Assembly (NCBI GenBank): GCA_025266875.1
Contig: JALLLT010000018.1
Location: 186,001-250,000, forward strand
Source of the DNA: Fennellomyces sp. T-0311
Taxonomy: Eukaryota > Mucoromycota > Mucoromycetes > Mucorales > Lichtheimiaceae
DNA length: 64,000 nt
Direction: 5' to 3'
In this document: in pieces, positions 1-11,487 of the stretch
Layout: the number at the start of each line of letters is the position of its first letter
Numbering within the stretch: position 1 is the stretch's first letter
The notes under the pieces: generated by a model
Told to the model about the DNA's origin: nothing
The model's database searches: none
What the model saw: the letters and a program-made list of their open reading frames with translations, nothing else
Position numbers and translations under genes: made by a program

Positions 1-810
1 ACAATGACGTTTAACCGTGCCGTCAACGTATTGTCGTCCATCTCGCGGTTGGATCTGTGAGAATTGAACCAGTGTGTGTTGTTTGTGCTGTGTTTATAAC
101 GCTAACCAAAAGTTAACTTGATTTGGCATAGTCGAGCCGTGGGTCTCTATGTCATTCCACCCCAACTCACAACACTGACGCGCCTCACGCTGCTGGATCT
201 GTCGTACAATCGCCTGGAAACACTGCCATCGTCCATCCGCCAGCTCAAACACCTGCGCCAACTGAACCTGGCCCACAATCGCCTGCAACACATACCGAAC
301 GCATTGAACAGCTTGAAAAAACTCACCTATCTCGACCTGTCGTACAATACGTTCAGCGATATCCCGCTCAGCTTGACCAGCCTCGCCAACTTGACCTATC
401 TCGATCTGTCGTACAGCCGAATAGACGCCGTGCCAGCCGAATTACTGCGATTGTCCATTGCCACGATCAAAACCGACGGATGTCCTCAGTTGCAGATTAA
501 ACTGTCAGAATTCACGCATTCACTTGCGCACGACCCACCCAGCTTGGCGGAAATTTGTGCTCGACAGCTGGCTACCCCGCAAAAACGCAGAGAGCAACAG
601 CAGGATTTGCCCGATCATTTGCAAAGCTATCTCGGCCAATCGAAAGCTTGCTTTTATTGCGGTGAACCCTATTTTGACAATCCGGTGATTCGGTACCGCA
701 TCGTCCAGCAGCATGACGGCCACTGCATGCCTGTCAGATACAATCTGTGCTCAGCCCATTGGAGTGACGACCAGGACAGGATCCTGGCCTTGTTTTCTCG
801 CCATTCATAA
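1..810 (+). CDS. LRRC58-like leucine-rich repeat protein (5' end may be cut)
   Basis: Two exons: up to 56 and 132-810, joined across a 75-nt GT/AG intron in phase. If the ATG at 4 is the start the protein is 243 aa, but the gene may begin upstream of the window. The N-terminal half carries at least four leucine-rich repeats of the LxxLDLSYNRLxxLP type. The C-terminal 60 residues have a CFYCG pair followed by a Cys and a His (NLCSAHW), which resembles the Cys-rich tail of animal LRRC58 and suggests a metal-binding knuckle. LRR proteins of this kind are protein-binding adaptors. The partner here cannot be told from sequence. Family assignment is by the layout of LRRs plus Cys-rich tail; the exact orthology is inference. 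Confidence 0.75.
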
Positions 811-1161
811 CCCCTCTCTTTTGTAACAACCGCAACATGTATTACTCTCTCTCTCTCCTGCATAATCTTTCATACTACTTTCTGCTTCATAATAATAATA
901 TCGCATGCTCATTTCTTCTGTATTTATCGGTCTTTGTGACGTTAGAACCGCTCATGCCTGCGCGAGGGTTACCGTTTGACCCCTGTCCATGCGCGCAATT
1001 GACTTCTTGCAAACCCTGATGGCCCCTGCCCCACCTATCGTACATGAACACAGAAAGAATCAAGGGTTATCCCACCCATGTCCACTTGTACATATAAAGA
1101 CAAACCAGCCAAAGGCGTCGATTAAGCCCTGTTTCTTATTTCCTGTTTTCACTTACCCAAG
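811..1161. other. Intergenic, promoter of thaumatin gene
   Basis: No gene seen. It holds CT-rich and AT-rich sequence, a CCCCT element near 980 of the type bound by fungal stress zinc-finger factors, and the TATA motif listed separately. Confidence 0.5.
1093..1098 (+). promoter_or_regulatory. TATA box of thaumatin-like gene
   Basis: TATAAA lies 69 nt upstream of the thaumatin-like ATG, the usual distance for a short 5' leader. Placement supports the start at 1162; function is inferred. Confidence 0.45.
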
Positions 1162-1920
1162 ATGCGCACCGCATTGATCTTCACTGCTGCTACCCTTCTC
1201 CTTGGCTCCTCGGTGTACGGCGACAAGACCATCAATGTTGTCAACAACTGCGAGGACACCATCAGCGTTGGTGTGTTGACCAATGGCAAAAGTAGTAGCG
1301 GACCCGAGCAATCCTTTGACTTATCCCCAGGCTCCAGTCAAAGCATTTCCAAGAGCGACAAGTGGGGTGGCCGCGTGTGGGGCCGACACGATTGCAAAGG
1401 AAAGAACTCCAAGGGATGTGGTACTCCCGGCACCGGTAATCCAGCTTCTCTTGCCGAGTTCTTCTTCAAGGGATCCGGCGACCATGATTATTATGATATC
1501 AGTTTAGTGGATGGTTACAACCTGCCAATGACTATCACTCCCGATGAAAGTGGTGGTGGCGGTTCCTCGGGCAAGTACAAGTGTGGCTCTCCTTCCTGTG
1601 ATGTGCCCAAGTGCCCCAACGAATATGCCATCGTGGATGACAATGGTAAAGTAACTGGCTGTCAGAGCAGCTGCTCGAAGACTAGCAGCGATGAACATTG
1701 CTGCAAGGGTGATCACGATGACCCCGAGGTTTGCAAGCCTGATGCACAATCCAAATCTGTCAAGGACGCTTGTCCCGACGCTTATTCTGTAAGTTTATCC
1801 TTTTATTTTGTTGTTGTTATGGGAGATGACAACTGACAACATTGGATTTAGTTTGCGTACGATGACCAAACAAGTACTTTTAACTGCCAAGTGTCCAAAT
1901 ACACTGTCAAGTTCTGCTAA
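1162..1920 (+). CDS. Secreted thaumatin-like protein
   Basis: Exons 1162-1788 and 1852-1920, in phase, 231 aa. A signal peptide covers about residues 1-20 (hydrophobic core ALIFTAATLLLG, then VYG). The mature part starts with KTINVVNNCEDTISV, the typical first beta strand of thaumatin-like proteins, and has about 14 cysteines, including a C-terminal FC end. A Gly/Ser linker (GGGGSSG) sits near residue 133 before the Cys-rich half. Fungal thaumatin-like proteins are extracellular, and some bind or cut beta-1,3-glucan. The acidic cleft residues cannot be verified by eye. The TATA box 69 nt upstream and signal peptide support the start. Confidence 0.85.
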
Positions 1921-1982
1921 AAAAATCACAATGTCGGAATACTCTTATATTACTTAGTAATTTACTATAAAGAAACTTTCTA

Positions 1983-3882
1983 TCAAAACGCTTGTTGTTC
2001 TTTTTCACTTTTCCATATTTCATCCATTTCCTCTTGTCTTTCATCAGACGGATGACGTGATTCCCGCCATCGTTGTCCATATATAATGCACAGAATGGCA
2101 AGTCCAACGTTCAGAATGCTGGTTGCTGAGATTGTTGTGGAAAAAATACCTATGCCTTGAGCATGCATCAAGTCGCTTGCCAAGACAGAAGTAACGGCTG
2201 ATCCCCAGCTACGGATGCAATTCAATACTCCAGCCTATCATGTCTCTATAAGTTCTCTTCATCATCAACAATCGTAAATTTTGTTTCTTACCGCGGTTGC
2301 CGATTGTTTTTGATGAATGTCCACAAGATATATCGTAGCTGGCACAGGCACGACCATTTGAAAAAACCCATCTACATGCATTAAAAAAAAGAAGGTTATT
2401 ATTTTGATCATGTCCCGCAAGGCAACTTGCGTTTTTTACATATCACCAATCCAATAACCGCCGCGTAAAGCGCGACTCCAAACTGTGTACACCACCCGTA
2501 AAGAAGACAACCTAATGGAATCCCTATAGCGGACGGAAGCGTTGCTCGCAATCGTCGCTCGGGTATACTCTTTGTATTGAGAGCTCGTAGTGCGTAATCG
2601 GATAGTATGCCAGATGCCATAGATCCAAGCACAATTCCAACTCCCAAGGAAAGATAGACCATGCCAACGAGCCATTCATTGAGCCCATAAACGTCATGAA
2701 TCAGTTCAGTGAGAGTAGATACCTATCCGTATATTGGTCAAACTTTCAGCTCTAACACTTTTTGGGCTACTTGCAATAAGGAAATGGCATGCGAAATTGA
2801 CCGTAACATACAGTGTAATGGTTATACATATTGGATCACGAAGCATTTGAAGCATCGTTTTGAAGGATTTCACAAAGGTGTTCTTCTTGTCACTTTTACG
2901 CAATGTTTCGGGCAGAAATATAGCCACCAGAGAGAATAGAACCAACTCTATTTTTTATATGACAGGCTGATCGATAAGATATGATATACACAAATGCACA
3001 CGTACCAAGAATAGCAATAAAGTATAACGTAGAACGCCATCCCAGGTATTGGCACATTGCGCCTAGGGGGTCCCAACCATGTTAGCCAATCTTGTAGACT
3101 CCCATAAAAAAATTCAAATACTATGTACATGCATACCTCCAAGCGCAGGACCTTTAGATAACCAGGGGTCACATACATATCGATTTGCATTTAGTCATCA
3201 CGTCAAATAATTCTAAAAGAGTTATTTACCAATTGCAGGTCCTAGCATGGGACCTACATTAAAGAAGCCATATGCTCTTCCTCGTTGTTCAATTGGAATA
3301 GTATCCGCAATCACAGCGGGACCTATTCAGCGGTAAGTTTTATGCGATCGTGGGTGATACGCTTGAATTACCTAGCGACATGCATGCACAAGTACCTGCT
3401 GCCTGCAGAGCGCGGAACACGATCAACATCGCTATATGTGTCGAAAAAGCACAGATTATTGATGCCGCAAAACCAATAAAAGTTGTAAGCAGAAATAATC
3501 GTTTGCGGCCGTACTGATCGCTAAATACTGATACAAAGAGTGGCTGCGTAAAGTAATAAACCGATTAGCGTTTTAATTCCGTTTGTACGCATATATAAAT
3601 TACTCCAAGGCCCATAAAGATCATGTATGACGAAAACGTTCCATTCACTGTGGTTATCGTAGTATTGAATTCCTTTGCTATGGATAACGACCCGGGAAAA
3701 TAGATCATGTTGGCCAATGGACCTGGAAATCCACTCAATGATATAATCAATATGATCATCTGCTTGCGACGTAATGAAAATTCTTTTGGATCGTCTGATG
3801 CGTGTGGATCACCAATGATATAATCAAAGCATCTACGCAATTGGCTTTTCGAACTGTTTGGAGGAACTGAATTTGATGTCAT
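1983..3882 (-). CDS. MFS transporter, DHA1-type drug:H+ antiporter
   Basis: Multi-exon major facilitator. Exons seen: 3882-3604, 3543-3396, 3322-3230, a 15-nt micro-exon 3151-3137, 3062-3006, 2947 to about 2735, about 2757-2429, one near 2370-2291, and the last one ending at 1983. The N-terminal soluble segment is followed by TM1 (ISLSGFPGPLANMIYFPGSL), then motif A DQYGRKR in the 2-3 loop, and QRGRAYGFFNVGPMLGPAIGG, the antiporter motif of 12-TM DHA1 exporters. The tail is charged and cytosolic. An upstream in-frame ATG at 3975 exists; 3882 gives the usual tail length. It lies 31-124 nt downstream of the GH16 gene on the same strand. The junction near 2.73 kb needs an unusually short 34-nt intron, otherwise a frameshift is present. 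Substrate unknown; polyamine or toxic-compound export is typical. Confidence 0.8.
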
Positions 3883-4005
3883 GTCGAAAAGCAAAGAAAG
3901 AGCAAGCCTTTTTCTGATCTTTAACTTCCCCTTTAATGCAGAAATAATCCTGGCATCATGCATTTTTAACTGCAAGATGCAGTCGAGTTTTAATGTTCAG
4001 GAGAA

Positions 4006-5228
4006 TTATACAAAAAAGTCTACAAGGGCGATGCCTCCAACAAGCAGTAAGATGGATGCTGTCATATGATAGCCTGCAGAATTTGGGTCAGTCGTTGTGG
4101 GCCGAGGTCCCGTGGATGCAGAAGGGTGCTGATCGGGTACAATCTTCTTATTCATGATATCTGAACAAAAAAAGAAAGTCAGCAATAAGAAATCGAATAG
4201 ATAGCTTTTTTAGAACCCAATACCTGAAATAGAGCACGGCTTTTGCGAACGCTGACAAGGGGGTGGATCGGTAGCTTCGGACGAATTAAAGAATAACGTC
4301 AAATTTGCCAATTGAAGAGTTGCATCTTCAGAAGGAGGTAATCCGCTGTACTTTGGGTTACCATCTGTCCAGTGGTTTACAATGACTCGACCTGGTGATC
4401 CCGGGATACTCGTGTTGAATTGATTTGCATATTCGCCATCCAAATAATACGTAATCTCTTCAGGAGTCCAATCGAATCGATACTCATGGAAGGCCTATAA
4501 ATAATTTAGTTTTACAATGCAAAGAAGAAAAAACAATGCTATTTTTACTAACCGATGTCGGATCAAATGGTAAGGTGTGTTTATCATTGGTTAATGTGGA
4601 AGCCGAACCGTCATCGTTGTAGATTTGTGGCTGTACGGATAGATATGTTTTCCATGGGTTTTGGATATGACTTAGCGATTCCATGTCGATTTCGCAAGTG
4701 TTGTTCCGGAAGAAAAAGAAGGCTGCTACAGTGCCCGGTACATTGGTAGTTTTCATATTGGCTCTAAACGTGCCATATAATATATCTTGTCTGTTATTGT
4801 AATAATAGTAAAATAAGCAGGGTTAGCTGTGCTATAGTTATCGTGAAAGGTGAAGGAACAAAATAAACCAACCTTCTTGTGCCAAATGATGCCGAAGTGT
4901 ATTTTCCATCTTGAAGTTTTTGCACTGTCAGATGAACACCAGCATCATCACCTTGATCCACAACACGGACATTGGTAGGAGTAAACACCCGATCGATTGT
5001 ATTTTCGTGTTTGGCAGGTACGGTATAGTTCATGACGACGTAATTGTTGTCGTTCTGCAAATCGGCTCGATACGTTGCATAGTCAGCATACCATATTTCA
5101 CTCCATACTCGATCCGATTCATCCTGAAATCCACAGTCGCACACAACAGGTTCTTGTGCAACGGTCCCTCGTTGCATGACAATGAACGATATAATGGCAA
5201 GTTTTAATTTTGTTGACGCGGCAACCAT
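4006..5228 (-). CDS. GPI-anchored GH16 transglycosylase, CRH type
   Basis: Four exons (5228-4873, 4790-4553, 4494-4224, 4160-4006) sum to 1020 nt, 339 aa. A signal peptide spans about residues 1-24 (LAIISFIVMQRGTVAQ). The GH16 catalytic motif ExDxE is present as EIDME near residue 150, followed by the HEYRFDW and WTDGNPKYSG blocks usual in fungal CRH enzymes. The C-terminus ends in a hydrophobic stretch (ASILLLVGGIALVDFFV) after a Thr/Pro/Ser-rich spacer, as expected for a GPI attachment signal. CRH proteins link chitin to beta-glucan in the wall, acting outside the plasma membrane. Activity is inferred from the intact catalytic triad. Confidence 0.88.
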
Positions 5229-5635
5229 TTGTTGTTATTCCGGATAAACTTTTTTGTGAGATTGTTAAAGTAAAGAAGGTGTAAACAAACAAGAAAGCAA
5301 GGATCTACTTTGAATGAAATGCTAAAGTGTTGTCTCGGCCGAATTTATTCAGCTCGCAAGCATGTTTGACCGAGAATCTGGTTGAACTTTTGCTCACACG
5401 GAGTGTATCCTGCTCATGTGGTCCGCATTTTGCGCTGTTTAAAGTACCTCGTTCTATTGGCTGGCGAAGGTCTGAAACTTGGAAAAAAAAAGTTTAGGTG
5501 GCATGAACATTTGCCGCGTCAGCAAACGTAAGCGCCGACCCCCACCCCAAGGGATCTCCGCAAACAATTTAAAAAAGGTTGGAAAGTGACACCATTCAAA
5601 ATTAAAAGCTTCTTCTTTTCTTACCTTTATCAAAA
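5229..5635. other. Divergent intergenic region
   Basis: Shared upstream region of the GH16 gene (minus) and the 43-aa protein gene (plus). It contains a CCCCACCCCAAGGG tract near 5540 and a TTTAAAAAAGG element near 5570 close to the plus-strand start. No ORF is supported. Confidence 0.4.
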
Positions 5636-5815
5636 ATGTGCATGAGAACCACCTGCAACAAGTGCCAAAAGTACACCTGGAAGGGTAAGCGGTCTTGATG
5701 GCGACTAGTCCAATAGCTGATGACGGTCATAGGTTGCGGTCAACATATTCAACAAGCCTTGGCTGGCCTCAAGGAGGAAGAAATCTGCAAGTGCGAAGTG
5801 CCCGATAAGAAATGA
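5636..5815 (+). CDS. 43-aa conserved Cys-rich protein
   Basis: Exons 5636-5684 and 5733-5815 splice in phase to 132 nt, 43 aa, too short for most gene callers. The pattern is C-x4-C-x2-C, then WKGCGQHI, and a C-terminal CKC. This matches a widespread family of tiny fungal and plant proteins with a TWxGCGxHI core and a terminal CxC, whose role is not known. Five of the seven Cys are arranged as in that family, which suggests metal binding. Splicing is needed to restore the GCG core, which supports the model. Confidence 0.75.
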
Positions 5816-5842
5816 CTCCCTGAATGTATCATCGCTTGAAAG

Positions 5843-5876
5843 ACACACCCACCCACCCACCCATACACACACACAA
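5843..5876. repeat. (CCCA)n and (CA)n microsatellite
   Basis: Four CCCA units followed by a CA run in the 3' flank between the Cys-rich gene and PHB1. Confidence 0.8.
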
Positions 5877-5920
5877 ATAATAAAAAATCCAATGCACATA
5901 TGCCTTTTTTTTCTTTATTT

Positions 5921-6947
5921 CTAAACGCCCAAGTTCAAAAGCATGTTGGCTCCGCTCGATCTGTTGCTGGGAAGATACGTGACGTTTCGTGCAGCAGCCA
6001 AGGTTCCGGCAATGTCCTTGGATGCTTCGATACGACGGAACTCGACCAGACCTTCACCAGCCTTTTCCAGCGATTGAGAGATCAATTCGGCAGCAACAGA
6101 GTCACCTTCTGCACGAATAATGGCCGCTTGCTTCTCTTGCTCCGCGCGCTCAACAACAAACTTGGCCCGTTCAGCTTCCTGTTGGGCAATTTGCTTTTGT
6201 TCAACCGCGTTGGTGAACTCGCGACCAAAGGTCATGTGTGTCTACCATAGATATCAGTGAATTCCCCTTCCCCATCTATAGGCTGCTCCTTTCAGACTTA
6301 CGATCGACACATCCTCCAAAGCAATGTTGAATTCATTGGCACGCTTGTACAGTTCCTCGCGAATCTTGGCTGATACCACCTCACGCTGCGTAATCAGCTC
6401 GGAAGCATCAAACTGAGCCACAATTGACTTTAAGACTTCGTTGCCGATGGATGGCAATACTCTCTCATCATAATCCAGACCCAGGTTTTGGTAGATAGCT
6501 GGGAGTCTCTTGATTTCAGGTCGATGCAATACACGCAGAGTTAGAGTGATCATCTGCATGTCTGCCAGAAAAAATTAAAGGCTTAGCTGTACCCTTATTT
6601 TTTCGCTGTTGTTATGATATTTACCTTTGGAGCCAGTGGTGGTGGAAATGTTGCGAGGCTTGGTACGTACATCGAACAGGACAGCGCGCTGTAACCATGG
6701 CACCAAAAAGTGGGTACCTTCACCGGTGGAATCAGGCTTGACACCCTGCAAACGATCGAAAATGACAGCGCGGTGGCCACCCTGGACTGAATAATAAACA
6801 GCAGCCAATCGCTTTTTAGTGAAATGAAACACATGGGAGTCACCCTCTGTTGAGCAGCTTACCATCGTACATGGAAGCCTGCACACCACCGAGTGCCAGG
6901 CCAACAGGAATGGCGTACTTTGCAATCTTTTCAAGCACGGCTGCCAT
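5921..6947 (-). CDS. PHB1: Prohibitin 1
   Basis: Four exons (6947-6863, 6786-6625, 6561-6302, 6241-5921) give 828 nt, 275 aa, the usual prohibitin-1 length. The N-terminal hydrophobic segment ([12 protein letters not shown]) anchors it in the inner mitochondrial membrane. It is followed by the SPFH/PHB domain ([14 protein letters not shown], then [19 protein letters not shown]). The C-terminal coiled coil is about residues 180-255 ([20 protein letters not shown]). PHB1 and PHB2 form rings in the inner membrane that stabilise respiratory-chain subunits and restrain the m-AAA protease. All landmarks are intact. Confidence 0.96.
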
Positions 6948-7357
6948 TTTAGTTTTTGCAAAGAGGTAAAGTTTCCAGTCAACGGAAAAATTATCTTTGC
7001 ATTATTATTGTCGGGCCGCTCACCTCTGTCCCAAAAATGCATCGACCGTCCCTCTTCATTATGTGCGCTGTCATGGCAGCTCTGAGAAAGGTAGGTGTTG
7101 TTGTCGACCTATCACACACTGATGACGGCTCGCCACAGGCCAACTTTTTGTCTTTCTTTTTTGCGTACAAGTACTGCTCTTTGATGACCCACAATAAATA
7201 CAAGTTTTGCTGCTAGTGAGGACACAGCGAACCACATGTCTGGCATATCGGGTGTCAAGGGACGTCGATGTGTAGTGGGATAGGCGCCCTTGACGCTTGA
7301 CGTTGCTCAGACCGACCTCAAAAAAAATTGTCACTTTTCTGCCCGCTACATTTATCC
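6948..7357. other. Divergent promoter region PHB1 / SLF2-like gene
   Basis: About 410 nt between two divergent start codons. Short ORFs here have no recognisable features and are not called. Confidence 0.5.
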
Positions 7358-9895
7358 ATGACAGACAGCCCTATCATACCGACACGAAGGAGCCGTCGCA
7401 TTGCAGAGAAGGAAGACAATGATCCACCACCGCCACCGCCCATTGAACAGTACGATGCACCCAAACCGCCAGCTGTAGAAAAACTGGTACTCAACAAGCG
7501 ACGACGTACCGGTAACCGAGGTCGCGATCTCGATTTGGAAGCAGTACGGATTTGAAAGCCATTAGAGTAACACGCAAAACCAACTCAACATGCCACAATT
7601 AGCAATTTGCAGAATTAGAAAAGGAACCACGATACGATGAATTCGAATTTGACAAGCGGGAAGAGGAAAAAACGGTTGACAAGGAACAAGAACCAAACCT
7701 TGATTACCTTGACGATCAAGCACTGTTGGAAAACGACTTTAGCGATTCCGAAAAGGAAGAAACGTCGCTGGAAGATACGGCAAAGCAAGCACGCGAGGTT
7801 CTTGAAGAGGATTTATCAAACAAGTTTATCAAAGTATTGAACGGCTCCGAACCTTTTTCTCCCCGTGATCACTGACTTTATCTGAAAAGGTTATATCGAA
7901 CACTGCAGAAGAAACCAAAAGTGCCCAGTATCGTTTCTTCAAAAGAAAGTGCACGGCAAGTTGTTCTCTGGTGGCGATGGGGCTATGTGGATCTAATACG
8001 CTGTAATAGTTGCCTGATCCGCTTCTTATGGAAGACGGCTTAGCAGGCGCCGATGTCGAGAAAGAAAACTTTATATACGACCGATCCTCCAGTAAGTGCG
8101 ATCGACTACGCGTTCGTGCCATGGATGACCCAATAACGCGGATACAGCATTTGAAGGCAGAAAGTTCCTGCTATGCTCCAATGCCATCCCGCATTGGTTT
8201 CGTCGGAACTGGAAGTGTCCGCATTCTATCTATCAATGGCTTTTCCAAATCGGTAACTTGGTCTATTTGCACAACGATGCAGTGACTCAATCGAATATCA
8301 CAGTGGCCTTTGAATCCGACAAACTCGTGTCCAAAATGGCATACACAACCCTCGAGTCCCTGTGGAGCAATGTGGTGAGCGCTCTGGCATGAGAGAGAGT
8401 GAGATGACCGCCGTACTGATATGTTATTAGGGAGCAGAGCCTGCACCGTATCTGGAACCACGCGCTGGAAAACGAGATTTGAACAGACACATCGATATTG
8501 CATCATTCAGACACGTTTTGACCAGCTACGGCGCAGTCAAATCCGAATTGGAGGATTCGGAAACAGAGAATGCAGTGACACAAATGTCAGAAGATTGGTC
8601 TGACCATATCACGGGTGAACAGCATATACCACTGGAGCAATTCTCTTCTGCTCTTCGTCTCTTCAGTTATTCGGTGCGTACATGGTAAGTTTTGAGTGTG
8701 TTTATATGCATCAAAGGAAAAAAAGAGTTGATCCTCGAATGTTCAAGGCACAAGGCTTATCGTCAGCAAGATATTAAGTACATTGTGCGTCTATTGTTAC
8801 AAATTCGGCTGGATCGAGTGGGTAACTTTATAGCACGCGATGTTGAAAATGCCATCGAATCCACATTATCTGCTCTGGACAAAGACGAATGGAAATCGGA
8901 TGTATGTTGCCTGATCCTCTGTTAATGATGCGAGCACTCAACTTTATTTTGTTACCATAGTTACGGGAGTTCGCCTTGGAACTGGTTCTCAGGTTCCCGT
9001 ATTCCCACCTACAGTCTCAAATCACAAACGCCATGAAGCCGACGTATGAACGGTCCGCTTACCTGAAACGCATGTTTGCCCTCGCAGCACTCAAGATGCA
9101 TCTTTACCTCGAACAATGCAAAGCCGAGAACGAAACCAAAGCAAGCGAGGAGACGGTTGATCAGAGCAACAAAGACGACGATTCGGGTTCATCCACCTAC
9201 TTGACACCAAGCACATCTCCTTCAGAGGATCGAGCAGAAGATCATAAACCGCCCAACGACGACATGGAGATGAAGCTCTTCAGACAACAATCGTTTTTAT
9301 CCGATGCAATGTCGTTGGATGATGAATACAAGAGCGCCATCAGTCAGCTTGATACAACGAGCGATGCGACTACCAACAATGATACACCGAACGATGCCGC
9401 GACACTGCAAACACCTGTACCGGAACCGATTCCAGCATTCAACCAAGTACCGTCAGACCAAGAGATTCTGTCGCAAGTTCTGGAAATCTTAAAGAACAAG
9501 CACGTTATTTTTAAAAGCCGGAATCCCGAACTTGATTACGAAGACGTATTGAACCAGGCACTTCTTTTAGCTGAGGCAACGGGCGCCAATGAGATTGAAA
9601 TGGTCAAGGACAAGGTGGGTATAAGTCTTGCGTCTGACAAATCAGTTCCTGATGGTTTATTACAGCTCGTGGTCCTGAACATCATTGTGGAGTTGCAACA
9701 GATCGGACGACGGATAGGCGTTGGTCTCGGATCGTACGCTCGCACCAAGGTAAGTCCACATTTCGCACCGAATCAAAGATTTGTACTGACCATCCTGTCC
9801 AACAGGCCAGTGAAGCTGTACAACGGTTATGGACACGTCTGGCATACATGAAAGGCAGAGACGAGACGATGAATCACGAAGAGCATGTTGCATAA
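7358..9895 (+). CDS. SLF2-like CANIN-domain protein (Smc5/6 loader-type)
   Basis: Ten exons, by hand: 7358-7543, 7603-7833, 7890-7970, 8010-8091, 8148-8374, 8431-8684, 8748-8901, 8961-9614, 9666-9749, 9806-9895. The sum is 2043 nt, 680 aa. The N-terminus is basic and Pro-rich (RRSRRIAEKE, a PPPPPP run), then an acidic linker. Residues from about 210 match the CANIN region of animal SLF2 and related fungal proteins: HSIYQWLFQI, RQQDIKYIVRLLLQIRLD and RSAYLKRMFALAAL. An acidic, poorly conserved insert follows, then a C-terminal helical part (LLQLVVLNIIVELQQIGRR-like). SLF2 joins SLF1/RAD18 or Nse5/6-like functions to bring Smc5/6 to damaged DNA. The 39-nt third intron is shorter than its neighbours, so that junction is the least certain. 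Family call is from motif order, not from a search. Confidence 0.65.
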
Positions 9896-10634
9896 TAAAA
9901 AGTATACCACACCTGGTTTTCCAAATTCAATGACAGCTTCCCATTTTGCCGTGGGCCAAAGTACGCTTTTCCATCGCAATCGTTGCACAAAGGGACACAA
10001 TCTGCATGAATGAGGTTTGGCCTGGAACTTTACAATACCTTGGTTGCTGCCAAAGTGTGAAGGACAAGTTTCAAAAAGTCAAGTGAGATTCTGTTTTCCC
10101 TAATATGGCTGCTAAATGGCGTCATTGCATCGTACAGAGTCCCGTGGTCAGCGTTGAACCCGTGAGGATTGCACTCGATGGATGGTTTAACCATAGAACT
10201 TTTATGCCGAGAATGAAAAAAAAGAAGGTTTCCACCATAACTCTCATCATGTGTGTTGGAATCCTCTTGGGAAAAAAAAGCCAACGTAGATGTTTTTAAT
10301 CTGATTCTGAGCAACAAGATCTATACGTTGCTCTGGCAATAGCTTATCGGGTGGGCTTGGATACGTTTGTTGCTTAGGATACAAACGACTGAACTGTCGA
10401 TCTGAATTGATTTTTCCATTGTCAACGAGATAACCGCCCTTTGCCCAAGTCTACGCTGATGATCCATACTTCGTTTTGCTTTGCGTAACATGGTTGATCA
10501 GTTTTGCGGAAACTAAAATAAGCAATGCGCATGTGGTGCTTTTTCGTATCTCTCTTTTTTTTTCCAATTCCAACCAATGGTAAAAACGCCATGCAACCAT
10601 TTGCATTCCAAACTCATTTGAACTGCTTGAGTAG
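9896..10634. other. Intergenic
   Basis: No supported gene. The unresolved first exon of the Rab32-type gene should lie in its right half. Confidence 0.5.
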
Positions 10635-11487
10635 AGCGAAGTAAGAGAGTACCTGTACAAAATCCTGGTTGTCGGCGATCTGGGCACGGGTAAAACCAGC
10701 ATTATCAGACGCTACGTGCATAATATCTTTTCGAGCAATTACAAATCTACGGTAGCACTTCCTCATTTTTGAATCCATCGCTTTCTACCCAAAAGCAAAG
10801 GAGGGTTTTTTTTGATACATGTTTCGTAACCTTTTTGTTTTACATATAGATCGGAGTTGACTTTGCCCTCAAAGTCATTCAATGGTCTCCCGATATTATC
10901 GTCCGGTTGCAACTGTGGGATATTGCGGGACAGGAGCGTTTCGGCAATATGACTCGGGTATACTATAAGGAGGCCTTGGGTGCTTTTGTTGTTTGCGATG
11001 TCACCCGACAATCTACGTTTGAAGGCGTCACCAAGTGGAAGGACGACATTGATGCCAAAGTCAGCTTGCCTAATGCTTGGGGAGGCGGTCGCATTCCCGT
11101 CGTTCTGTTAGCGAACAAGGTTGGCAAATGCATAAGAAGAGTTCCAAAAAAGACACTAATACGCTTTGGGGCAGAGCGATTTGGTCAATGAAGGACATGG
11201 GCAGCATGTCAATCCTATGGAAATGGATGAGATGTGCGAAAAACACGGTTTTATAAAATGGTATGCAGATTGTTGGATGGTCAATCGCCGTCGGTGTTGA
11301 CACAATAGCTAGGTTCGAGACATCCGCAAAAGACAATACCAATATCGATGATGCTGCCCGTTTCCTTATCCAGTCGATCCTCAAGATTGAAGAAGAAAAC
11401 GGATCACCTGATCTAGATGATGAAGGCAACGAAAGGATACACATTGATGAGGATAACAAGAACAACAGTGGTGGTGGATGCTGCTAG
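10635..11487 (+). CDS. Rab32/38-type small GTPase (first exon unresolved)
   Basis: Visible exons 10635-10751, 10850-11119, 11175-11260 and 11313-11487 encode 215 residues. They carry the P-loop GDLGTGKTS, the switch-I end of the effector region (STIGVDFALKV), WDIAGQERF (the Ala before GQ is Ile-Ala as in Rab32/38 rather than Thr-Ala), the NKxD motif split by an intron (ANK|SD), and ETSAKD. The C-terminus is Gly-Gly-Gly-Cys-Cys, a double geranylgeranylation signal. Rab32-type proteins act on vacuole- or lysosome-related organelles and mitochondria. A stop precedes the first visible exon, so the start codon must lie in a small upstream exon that was not identified. All G-box motifs are intact. 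Confidence 0.88.

Noticed and set aside
7026..7216. Short ORF in the PHB1/SLF2-like promoter
   Set aside because: No coding features; lies between divergent starts.
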